The notes below the pieces were generated by a model. It saw nothing but the letters and a program-made list of their open reading frames with translations. It was not told where the DNA came from and ran no database searches. The position numbers and the translations under genes were made by a program. From Didymodactylos carnosus (taxonomy: Eukaryota; Rotifera; Eurotatoria; Philodinida; Philodinidae), in assembly GCA_905250885.1 (NCBI GenBank), contig CAJNOQ010003374.1, positions 1-20,475 on the forward strand: a DNA stretch of 20,475 bases, written 5' to 3'. Below, one piece after another: positions 10,476 through 19,272 of this stretch; the stretch's first letter is position 1; each line of letters starts with the position of its first letter.

Positions 10476-13400
10476 ATGGAAGATGTTAGTCACGAAAAAG
10501 AACAAAAAAAACCACGAAAAATACCATTTCCATTTGGATGTTGGTATGTTTTATTCAGCATCATCAGTATTTTTGAAAACTCGTATTTTGAATGACGTCT
10601 TTTAGCCGTGTTTGTCTAGACAGAGCAACGGGTGTTCACTATGGAGTTCCAACATGTGAAGGATGTAAAGTAAGTTTTACAAATTGTTGAATAGAATTAC
10701 AATTGTTTTTTGTTTAGGGTTTTTTTAAACGGAGTATATTACGTAAAGAAAAATATCGCTGTTATTTTGGTGATACTTGTAGTATAAACATTAAAAATAG
10801 AAATCGATGTAAATCATGCAGATTTTATAAATGTCTAATTGAAGGAATGTCTAACGAAAGTATTAGTCCGTTTTTATGATGTTCGCCAAATTTCATTACT
10901 ATTCTGTTTTTTTTGTAAGGTGTTAAAATGGGACGTATCCCTAAGATCGTGAGAGAAAAAGCCATAGAAGAACATCATCAACAGCAGCGACAACAACAGT
11001 ACTCTTTAAATGGAAAAAATGCGAAAAATAATGATCCTAAGCAGACCAATAAATCAGAAGGTATAAAAAAAGTATTAAATAAAAGAGAAGAAACGCTTAA
11101 AACGTTGTCTGCTAAAACATATTGCATATTATATCGTTAATACGCTGTCCTATAGCGTTTTGAACAACTGGATGCTATAGATAAAAAGATGAACTCTTTT
11201 CATCTCAATGTGCCACAGATATGGACATTAGTGGATATCATAGGATCGCTATATAATACCTCTGATTAAAAAAATGAAAGTTTTTTTCCTAATCTAAGTT
11301 ACCACCATAAGCTAACGACTGTACATGAGAAAACATGTTTCGTCAAGCCTAGACAAAAGTATATTGGTTTCAAGTTCGACTTGCACAATCAGTTATTGGA
11401 GGTTAAGCGTTCAATTCTCTATATTCATTTTCATTTTACTTTTACATCATTTTCTTTAGACGACAGTTTATTCAATCAATCATTAATAAACGCACATGAA
11501 TCATTATCTGGGACAGTATATGACCAATGCCAAAATACCGCTTCTGACGTTCAATTATCAACGGACACTATGCTACACTCTTATCAATTTGAACCGACAT
11601 TTCAATCGAGTAACGCATACTCAAATTTATTTGAATCAACATCATCTCACATGACCAGTGAAACATTTTTATCAGATAATTTTTGTATTAATGAAAAGAA
11701 TAAAATTGAAATGAATCATCAAATTAATTATGTTCAACGAATTGTTAAATTAAATACATCGGCATTAACAAACTATATGACAAATTGTGATGAACATTTT
11801 TCAACAAATGTTCCCGAACGAATGAAAACTATTGTATCGAAACTATTAAAACCAGAGTTATTTACAGAATTGAATTATGAAGAATCAACATTTATACGTT
11901 ATTTAAGATGGAAAATGTTTGACTTATGTTCATCATATAATGTAAGAACAAAGCAGCTAATTGAAAGAATGGTTGGACTAATTAATCTTGGGGTATGTAC
12001 CCTAACTTGCTAAAAAAAACTACCTAAAAGAAACACAGTTGATGTTGACAAATATTTTAATCTTTTACATGCATATTGATTGCACGATATAGTACATCAA
12101 CATTCAACTGTTATAATTTTGTTTTGTTTCAGATACAAGAATATCCTGGTAATAATTCGTCGATTGTAGAGATTTGGGCTGGCCTCACAGGTGTGATAGT
12201 AAAGAAAAAACAATTGTGTATAGAGAGATGTTCGTCAATTAGTTTGTTTTTTTCAGATGCCATACCGTATCATGTTAAGAATTTGATCGCCTTTGCTAAA
12301 GAGGTAAAATATGTCTATTCCACAATTGAAGCAAATATGTAAACTAGCTGATGTTTTTTAAGATGCCAGGTGTAACGGACTTGTGTTCACAAGATTTTCA
12401 TAGAATAATGAATAATCGTTTATTTGACTTTTGGCTGGTATGTCTATCTGTTATAGTATAGTAACTGTAAATAATTCTTGTTTCTTAATATAAGCTTTAT
12501 TTTATCAGAATACAAGCGAAAAAATATTCCATTATAGTATTCTAAACTAAAACTATCGAAAAACACAAAATCAATTTTGTACGAATAAAGATTTGAAGAC
12601 ATTAACTTAGTTTTGCAGTAAACTTCTTGTTTCTTATGTTGATGATTTACATAGAATCACATTTTTTTCAATCTTTAGTAATCATTTTTTGATCCATTGT
12701 AGTGTATTTGTCTGAGTTTACTATTATTATCCTTTTATTAGATAAAACACGCCCCATTAATTCGAAATAACGAATCGTATATGATGTTACCTAACGGTTT
12801 ACAATATACACGAGCATGGATGATTCAAATTATTGGCGAAGAAATGGTAAAAACAATGTTTGAATTTGCAGAAAAGTTCAACCATCTAAACTTAACACAA
12901 GAAGAACATGGTATAATGATAATTGTTCTCATTTAACGTTTGACTGATTCTTATTCGATTTTTAGCGTTGATATTTCCTGTTGTGATTTGCACTAATGGT
13001 ATGTAGTTTATATAATCTTATTTTTTACTATTTTATAGAATAATAATCAATATCTTTATAGATAAAAGTCTGTATGATCAAGACACGGTTCGAATTGTAC
13101 AATATTGTTATTTATACACATTATTTGTTCAAATGTGTACAACTAGAACAGATCATGAATCGAAAAATCTTTTTCACAATTTATCAGAAGTAGTTTTCTA
13201 ATATTCCAATATTCCAATATTCTTCTTTATCAAACTATTTCTCTTTAGGTATTTGATTTTTTACCATTACTAAATGAATTACAGGATAAATTAGATCATA
13301 TTGGTCCACTTGTATCATTACCACGTAAGTTATTAATACTAATCATAATAAATAGAATTCTGAAACATTATTTTTATCTCACTACTAATACATAGCTAAA

Positions 13401-13513
13401 TTTCAATTTCATTCGTTTCGACAGTTTATGAAAGATATATTATTTTTACAAACTTGGTAAATGAACAAATAAATCTTGCTAATATTGATAATGAGCTCTT
13501 GTTATTTGATTAA
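10476..13513 (+). CDS. nuclear hormone receptor, NR1 type (Rev-erb/E75/E78-like)
   Basis: Thirteen exons join in phase: 10476-10543, 10606-10669, 10718-10859, 10920-11060, 11460-11992, 12133-12190, 12257-12303, 12363-12437, 12742-12910, 12966-12998, 13062-13189, 13249-13324 and 13425-13513 (540 aa). The DNA-binding domain is complete. Finger 1 is C23-x2-C26-x13-C40-x2-C43 with P-box CEGCKGFFKR; finger 2 is C59-x5-C65-x9-C75-x2-C78. The extension GMSNESVKMGRIPK is typical of NR1 receptors. Only 22 residues precede the fingers, so the A/B domain is minimal. A Gln/His-rich and Ser/Asn/Thr-rich hinge covers roughly residues 101-260. The ligand-binding domain signature is FAKEMPGVTDLCSQDF (348-363). 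The end, NIDNELLLFD, resembles the HSEKLL.F tail of Rev-erb/E75 proteins. It probably binds DNA response elements in the nucleus; the ligand is unknown. Subgroup placement is tentative. Confidence 0.87.
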
Positions 13514-14475
13514 GATTTATGTGCTGTATTTTTTATTATAAATATGCTATACATTTTAGTCTTTTGAGCAAGTGTTTTTCAGTGTTAAAACTCTAATTAG
13601 CTTGAAGAATTTTAATTGTGATTAAAAATGAAATCTATTGAAATCATAATAATTGGGGATATTTTTCTGCTCTAACTTAATAATAGATTGTATCAGTTTA
13701 CTTGAGTTTACTTTATTTATTATAAGTACTGATTAAGTTTGAGTTTTTTTTGTTTCATTTTTATTTATATAACATGAATAGTATCTGCTATTATTTATCA
13801 TTTTAGTTGTGACCAGTGATGTTATTTCCATTGATGACTGTCCATTGATCTCGTTGTTTTGACTGTCTTTATGTTGATTATAAATCGGTTAAATAAGTGA
13901 AAACACTCAATACTGTCGGTGGTTTGTTGTTCTTTCTTTATCTCATAGTCAGACTATTTTTTAATTTTTTCTGTTTTACACATGTTAATTTCAGTTTTCA
14001 GATTCATTTTTCTGTTTGGTTTTATTTTTATAATAGAAAAACAAGAGTATATGTTTGGTGTAAATTTGATTGAAACAGCGATTGGTAAAAAATAGTAGTG
14101 CACTGACATGAGTGTTCTAATTGATGCAGATTAAGTTGAAAAAATTTAAAATGTGCATAAGGCAGCTAATGATTCATACTTATCTAAAAAATTTGTTTGA
14201 ATTCGATTTCTGAATGTGTATTCGTGAATTCTTTAGCAGAAAAATTCATATTTAAAGCACGAGTCCACCAATAAACTAGGAAAAAAATGAAAAAGAACTA
14301 GAAGCCATTGTGCTATTGCATGTAAGAGTGAAACATTGGATAGAAGCATTGATTTATGTTGAACACAATTTGACTACAAAATTTTTAGTCATCTTTCTTG
14401 ATTCATTTCAAATTGGAACATTCAATTTTTTTCCCCTACTGGTTATTAGATTTAATCTGATACTACTTACTGATA
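13514..14475. other. intergenic region between convergent genes
   Basis: This stretch lies between the stop codon of the receptor (plus strand) and the hairpin at the end of the membrane-protein gene (minus strand), so it should contain both 3' UTRs. It is very AT-rich, with several AATAAA-like strings expected by chance. The open frame at 14310-14498 has no recognisable features and runs into the hairpin. No RNA gene or repeat was identified. Confidence 0.55.
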
Positions 14476-14520
14476 CTACTTTTAATAGTTATGACTAATA
14501 GTCATTACTATTAAAAGTAG
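14476..14520. repeat. near-perfect 20-bp inverted repeat overlapping a stop codon
   Basis: The left arm 14476-14495 and right arm 14501-14520 are reverse complements at 19 of 20 positions, separated by the 5-nt loop TAATA. The right arm encodes the last codons of the minus-strand membrane-protein gene and contains its TAA stop (14513-14511). The structure lies at the convergent 3' ends of two genes. It would fold as a stable hairpin in either transcript. It is not followed by a U-run arrangement typical of bacterial terminators and may instead be a fold-back insertion or an RNA-processing element. Confidence 0.85.
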
Positions 14521-15862
14521 GTTATCAGCCAATTAAAAGAAGGGTTAGTATGGGGATATTCCCCTTCACCAATGGTGTATATACCATTGGTAATTATTGA
14601 ACTGTTTCGTCGTGTCGAAGCTAATGAAGGTTTTTCTCTGTCACATTTAGAATATTGTCGATAAAAATAGATTAACATTATTAATAGAAGCACACCCTGG
14701 ACACCAAAAAGTATTAAAAGAATCTTCATTATTATCTTCTTTTGTACCTGACAGCGTAGTAGATGTACTGAATTTGATATACTTCGAATAGTGTGTATAC
14801 TGGTGGTATTGGATGATTCTAGGTGATATTTTTGACATAATGTTCGATTTTGTTCAATAGTACGACACATTTGTTTATCGTTCAATATTATAACCATTAA
14901 TTGTTCAAATGTTAAGCATGAAAGTAAAAATAATTTATTATATTCGAAATTTTGATCAGTTTGTCTACTGGGTACTTGCTCAAATAGCATAGATGGGTGT
15001 TTATACTTAATAGCCCAAATTTCATTTAAAGTACTATCATACGTATACAACACTTTGTGAGGCCAATCAATTTCGAGTCGAATAAAATTAGATTGATCTT
15101 TTCCAATCAATGCTTCTTTACATTCAAGATTCTTTAAATGACAGGCAAACAAACGAGTTCTTTTTGAACCAGATAAAATCCACATTAAATTAATCGTTTC
15201 ATCAATAACAATTTCAAATATTCTTGAGTTCGCGAATGTTGTTATATTCATTGAACTATCTCTAAAATGGAATTGTTCAGAATGATCGGGTGAATAGAGT
15301 GTTTTATAATCATATTTTCGAAACGATAAATCTTGATTAATGAGATAAATAAATTTCTGTCCACTTCCTAAGGTACATTTACCATCACATACAAGTGAAT
15401 CTGTATAAACAGTCGACCAATCCAACATATTTTTATTTATTTTTAATTGTACTAAACGATAATTTGTAATGGTAGTTATTGCATTCATTTCAGAACGATC
15501 AGCTAATAACAACACAATACTCCTTGATTTTAATCCATAAATAGCTTCAATTATTTGAGGAATAAAACGGGAATTATCTGATGTTACAACCTATAGTGAT
15601 AGAAAATATATTACGATTAAAATTTTACAAAAAAAGAGATAACGCATAGATCATGTTGTTCTATCGAGAGAATGCAGTTTATTTTCTAATTAATAAACTC
15701 GATTACTTGATAAATAACATGAGGTTGTTCTTGGGGATTTGACATTGACAACATCAGAGATGTATCGGAGATCATTAGCAGAATATCCGAACAAATTTCA
15801 GCGTTAACTAAAGTAAAGTGTAATGTAAATACCACTAATAATTTTACCAATATCAGCATCAT
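14511..15862 (-). CDS. type I membrane protein with YWTD-like propeller ectodomain
   Basis: Two exons, 15862-15707 and 15590-14511, join at a codon boundary to give 411 aa; the intron is 116 nt with GTAATC donor and TATAG acceptor. The N-terminus MMLILVKLLVVFTLHFTLVN is a clear signal peptide, probably cleaved after VNA (residue 21). One hydrophobic segment, residues 338-361, is followed by a 50-residue tail with basic residues near the membrane, so the protein is probably a single-pass receptor-like protein. The ectodomain has three N-glycosylation sequons (N167, N300, N313). Segments such as LEIDWPHKVLYTYDSTLNEI and EIVIDETINLMWILSG look like LDL-receptor class B (YWTD) blade repeats, suggesting a beta-propeller. 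No specific family or ligand is recognised. An in-frame stop upstream of the ATG with no earlier ATG supports this start. Confidence 0.75.
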
Positions 15863-15918
15863 CAATAATCGCTTCAGGAACTTCGAAATTTATCTCCTTC
15901 ACATAGATTAAACAACGC

Positions 15919-15963
15919 ATAATAATAATAAAAAGAGAAAGAGAGAGAGAGAGAAAAGAAAGC
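15919..15963. repeat. AAT and GA simple repeats (purine tract)
   Basis: A run of AAT units is followed by an almost pure purine tract with six to seven GA dinucleotides around 15940-15953. On the minus strand this is a TC-rich tract about 60-100 nt upstream of the membrane-protein start codon, so it may fall in its promoter or 5' UTR. It could be slippage-prone. Confidence 0.8.
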
Positions 15964-16000
15964 ATTGCTCGAATGAAATCTTTTTCTATACGTTTTAAAT

Positions 16001-16037
16001 GATAGGACGCGTTATTAAAATAAGATAACGTCCTATC
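16001..16037. repeat. short hairpin upstream of the membrane-protein gene
   Basis: The left arm at 16001-16015 reads GATAGGACGCGTTAT, and the right arm at 16025-16037 is ATAACGTCCTATC, the reverse complement except for a 2-nt CG bulge. The loop is 9 nt of AT-rich sequence. It lies about 140 bp upstream of the minus-strand gene's ATG, so it might be a regulatory palindrome or the remains of a fold-back element. Confidence 0.75.
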
Positions 16038-16336
16038 TCTTCCACTACTAATAAACGACCTTTATAATCTTGTCATTAGAAAAATGCATGAAAAAATTAA
16101 ATAGAACTTATGTGAGGTCATATTTTTCTCTGAATAATGGACTCTTTGACTATCAAAAGACATTTCCCATTAACATTAAATTGAACATTTTTTTCATAGA
16201 TATGAAGGTAGAAATCATATCGCCAGAAATATACTGCTCTTTCGATCTTATTATTGTCGTACGACGCAAGATAATTTTTAATTTTCTCAATAATTACGTC
16301 GATAATAATGATGTATAATTAAAGATACAATTTCAG

Positions 16337-16860
16337 ATATAGATGCTAAAATACAATTTTATGATGATCACAGAGAATTTGTTGTATTATTAATCAATCT
16401 ACCATTTTACATAGCAGTACTCGAAGTTGTGATAGTCATAATACCCAATGAGAAAAACAAATACGAATACGGTGATGACGTGTAAACCAACGTCAACAAA
16501 GCATATGAAGACATTTTTGTTAATAGATCAATAGTTCAATATTTACAAATTTTATTACAAACTTATTGAAATGAAATGAATTTAGTGACGGTGATGGCAA
16601 TGGATCATATCGTATTTTCAATATTCATCAATAAATAGCCGAACAATCTCAAGCAATACGAACTTAAAAACGAGCTTGATATGGCAAGATAGTAAGGCAA
16701 AACTGTAAATTCTGTACAGGTACAAACATTTTCTGACAGCACTGAAATACTTGTAATGGGAGTTAATTAGAAAAAAACGCTTGCTTTGGATCAAAAGTAA
16801 AAATTGAACCATGGTCAGTCGCTTTTGTTATTGATAAGCAACCAGTTGTAATGATCAATC
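16337..16860 (+). pseudogene. decayed exon(s) resembling the GH31 glucosidase II N-terminal domain
   Basis: Protein-like segments appear in broken frames. After an acceptor-like TTTCAG (16331-16336) a frame reads DAKIQFYDDHREFVVLLINL and continues to IVIIPNEKNKYEYGDDV, where a TAA stops it at 16483-16485. Another piece near 16704-16769 reads TFSDSTEILVMGVN before a stop. From 16788 the frame reads GSKVKIEPWSVAFVIDKQPV followed by VMIN. The order, a strand-rich segment ending NEKN...Y.V.DV then KI.I.PW...F..D..PVV.IN, resembles the N-terminal beta-sandwich of alpha-glucosidase II (GANAB-type, GH31), an ER enzyme that trims N-glycans. Several stops and at least one frameshift mean it cannot encode that protein. 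No catalytic (beta/alpha)8 barrel sequence is visible nearby. The family match is from memory of motif order only and could be wrong; that the sequence is a decayed coding relic is more certain. Confidence 0.4.
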
Positions 16861-16953
16861 ATTACAAAATAATTGTGACGTCAACTACCTCAGATGACTT
16901 TTCAAATTGTCACGTTTCTTCTCACTCAACTCCGACTTATTTCCCTTCTTGTG

Positions 16954-17101
16954 CAATGGCTGATCCAGCCCACGAGCGGTCGCTCGTACTTTTTAATCCC
17001 AAAACTGTTTTTTCCCAGCAGAACTCTCTTGAAATAATTTATTTCTATGACGATCGCACATATACCGTACGCATCAAAGAATAATGCTGGATCCGCCACT
17101 G
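16954..17101. mobile_element. 148-bp hAT-like MITE
   Basis: The left end starts CAATGGCTGATCCAGC (16954-16969). The right end, read on the minus strand from 17101, starts CAGTGGCGGATCCAGC; 14 of 16 positions match. Ends of the form CAGTGGCGGATCCAG are, to my knowledge, common in hAT-superfamily elements. The flanking octamers TTCTTGTG (16946-16953) and TTCTGGAT (17102-17109) match at 5 of 8 positions, consistent with an aged 8-bp target duplication. A perfect subterminal palindrome ACGAGCG-GT-CGCTCGT lies at 16972-16987. There is no transposase, so the element is non-autonomous. It abuts the end of the minus-strand exon at 17102-17313. Confidence 0.65.
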
Positions 17102-17313
17102 TTCTGGATGTATATACCAATCAAATAAATAGCCAGGAGCTGCTGTATGACCAGTATGGATAAAACGGTTATCCATATGTTCTACCATTGCAACCACGGA
17201 CCAAATTTTCGATGGATGTATATCAAATGGAAATTTTGCCATTACTTGCGCACCAGCTGATCCCAAATAGCCTTTAAATACTCGCGCTCTAGGTGCAATA
17301 TTCTGCTGAAAAC
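17102..17313 (-). pseudogene. orphan coding exon fragment, unidentified, interrupted by a MITE
   Basis: On the minus strand an acceptor-like TTTTATAG (or the following TTTTCAG) precedes an open frame with strong protein character. It reads NIAPRARVFKGYLGSAGAQV, then PFDIHPSKIWSVVAMVEHMD, then HTGHTAAPGYLFDWYIHPE. Codons and residue mix look like a real conserved protein, but I do not recognise the family. After IHPE the frame enters the right terminal repeat of the MITE and continues about 19 residues to a stop. If the MITE and one target copy are removed, the frame would read IHPEGK and then stop, so the element may have inserted next to the original stop codon. No upstream exon was found; a reverse transcriptase remnant lies just upstream, so this is probably a relic or a 3' terminal exon cut off from its gene. 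Confidence 0.5.
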
Positions 17314-17398
17314 CTATAAAACAAAATATATATCAAGGAAAAGAGCCAAATAAAACGTTGTAGCTGTTCATCGGACCATTTTGTTTATTTTATCTTAA

Positions 17399-17596
17399 TC
17401 ACTTCAAGTATTTTTTGATCACATACACAGAGACATCATTGACGAATAAAAAGCAAATATTATCTAAATTGTTCAGAAGATAATTTATGTATATCAGAAA
17501 GAAAACAGGTCCGAGCACGGAGTTCAGTGGAACCGAACTAAATAACACTTGTCCTAATGACGCCCACATTATTACATGTCTGTGATAACTGGCCAA
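17399..17596 (-). pseudogene. non-LTR retrotransposon reverse transcriptase remnant
   Basis: The minus-strand frame contains SSVPLNSVLGPVFFLIYINY, matching the reverse transcriptase block usually written GVPQGSVLGPLLFLIYINDL. It is followed by LNNLDNICFLFVNDVSVYVI, matching the catalytic FADD block. The usual A-D-D triad is here V-N-D, so at least one catalytic aspartate is lost. About 65 residues remain of a protein normally many hundreds long. No endonuclease domain, ribonuclease H or poly(A) tail was found. It is a fragment of a LINE-type element, probably Jockey/RTE/CR1-like, but the clade cannot be fixed from this piece. Confidence 0.8.
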
Positions 17597-17749
17597 CTAA
17601 TCAAGATATTCTGACTAACTCAGTTTGTAGAGAATTTAAAGGGCTATCGAACAGTATCTTATAAAAAAATATATAATTTTTCGTTTAGTAGGAAAAATAG
17701 TGAAAATTGGACAAGAAAACATAAAAAATGATCGTAAAATTAGAATGAA

Positions 17750-17945
17750 AATTTGAATGCGAGACCGTTTGGGTATCCCCCTGCTGGAAAACTTTCGAGT
17801 AGTGCATTTTGTAGAGGTAACTCGGCGGCAATTTCCGGCAAAACTTGGCGGATGGTCACATCTTTTGTAATTGACACGCCCCACTACACTAATATCCCAT
17901 GAAAGTTGGCTATACATAGTGAACGATGAAGACTCGGAGAAAAAT
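17750..17945. other. GC-richer island, probable repeat relic
   Basis: This segment is clearly richer in G and C than its AT-rich surroundings (for example GGTATCCCCCTGCTGG and TTCCGGCAAAACTTGGCGGA). It is translatable for stretches on both strands but without any motif I recognise. The shift in base composition in a region of transposon debris suggests a decayed mobile element or foreign insert. No terminal repeats were seen. Confidence 0.35.
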
Positions 17946-18721
17946 CTCAGCATGATCAATCAGGCATGATAATCAGTAGAAAAAAATTGATTTTAAAATT
18001 GTTAAAATAAAACAATAAAACACTGCACCTTGATAAATAGAATGTTCAAGAAGAAGAAAATATGCTTTAGATGGATACTTGTTATACGATTTCAACACTT
18101 AAAACAAACATTTGTTTGATTACAAGCAGTTCTAATGGAGTACGGTCTGACAGTTTTTACCAAAAACTGATTTGGATGCATCATGTTACTAACTCCGTAG
18201 TATGACAAAATTAAGCTTTCCTAAAGTGTGACATCTAATAATTTAATCCTTCTCAGATGAATGAGCACTTTTTTATTAAAACATTCATCATAGTCAACAT
18301 CTTTGCGTAAGATTTCATCAAATAACTTTTTTTGTTTGATAGTTTTATAGAAAAATGTTTTTCGTCTAGATTGTTTCAAAAGTCAGTTTATAAAGTTCAT
18401 AAATGATACTGAATCAACTAAAAGTAACACAAAGAGTTATTGAAGAAATATTCTTTTATCTACAGAACCATAAGTTTTGGTCATGTTTTTCTTCAAAGTA
18501 CAATTTGACGGTGACATTCTTCAAACGTACTGTGTATGAACATTGACACACGGTTACTGCGAAAGTATCGAACTACTCGAAAACCAAGAAGTATAGTGTC
18601 GGCATGTCATCATGATGGTAGTTCTTAGGCTGGTTATTCTTCTAAAATATGACTTAATGCTTTTCTGAATTTTTAAGGGGAATATTATCATGACGTAGTT
18701 TTTAGACGATGTTATTTTCAG
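17946..18721. other. AT-rich stretch without a supported gene
   Basis: No exon, RNA gene or clear repeat can be supported. It ends in the acceptor-like GTTATTTTCAG that precedes the Mab-21 fragment, so any upstream exons of that gene should lie here or further left. None with recognisable nucleotidyltransferase motifs was seen. The minus-strand open frame at 18554-18823 is the shadow of the Mab-21 fragment and flanking DNA. Confidence 0.5.
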
Positions 18722-19272
18722 TCTATGAAATTGAAATAGCCAAAGCACGTACAAAATATGAACAAGCGTTAAATAATGTTGCTCGTGGTTTATTTTACAA
18801 ATACTTACATAAAAATCTTTCAATTAATAATTAATATTTACCATCCTATTTCATAAAAACAACTGTATTATGGATGTGTGAAGAGAATAACATAAATACA
18901 TTTATCGATAATGCCGATGATGAAAACACAATATCACTTAAATTAGGACAAATATGGATTAAATATACATGTGGTGTATTAAAAATTCGTTATTATCAAC
19001 ATTATTTTCTGTCTGATATAAATTTATTGGAAAATTATCCTATAGAATTGTTAGATAAAGCGTGTTCTATAATTGAAAATGCTCAACTTGCACATTGGTC
19101 TGGTTGGGGTAACACATTTTACTTTGATAAAATACATCATATGAATTCGAGTCATATTATAAAAACAGTACCAAAATTACTTAGACCAGCAATCGATTAT
19201 TATAAAATGAATAAAAAATATTTTTCTGGTGCTAAATGTATGGATCAAGTTTTTACAACATATATGATTTGA
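18722..19272 (+). pseudogene. Mab-21 domain protein fragment (cGLR-like C-terminal half) with in-frame stop
   Basis: From an acceptor-like site (AG at 18720-18721) the frame reads EIEIAKARTKYEQALNNVAR and continues to LHKNLSINN. It then meets a single TAA at 18832-18834 and resumes as YLPSYFIKTTVLWMCEE through to a TGA at 19270-19272. The hallmark SYFIKT..LW.CE helix and the RYYQHYFLSDINLLENYP segment match the C-terminal lobe of the Mab-21 family (compare SYHLKT..LW and PHYF...NLL). This family includes the cGAS-like receptors, which make cyclic nucleotides in innate immunity. The N-terminal nucleotidyltransferase core with its G-S and Asp/Glu metal-binding motifs is not found upstream. About 182 residues remain. 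The internal stop and missing core favour a pseudogene; a sequencing error or readthrough at one codon cannot be excluded. Confidence 0.7.

Noticed and set aside
13199..13221. Three copies of AATATTCC in tandem
   Set aside because: A short direct repeat within a 59-nt intron of the receptor; too small to call a satellite or regulatory array.
14310..14498. 62-residue plus-strand frame ending in the hairpin
   Set aside because: No homology-like motif, and it lies between the 3' ends of two convergent genes.
16070..16318. Open frame of 82 residues on the plus strand
   Set aside because: No ATG at its start, Ile/Asn/Phe-rich composition expected from AT-rich DNA, and no recognisable motif or splice context.
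16876..16883. TGACGTCA CRE-like octamer
   Set aside because: It lies in the decayed region with no adjacent intact promoter; such an octamer is expected by chance at this scale.
17636..17959. 107-residue minus-strand open frame
   Set aside because: It runs through the GC-richer island and AT-rich flank with an abrupt change of composition and no motif; it looks like chance openness.
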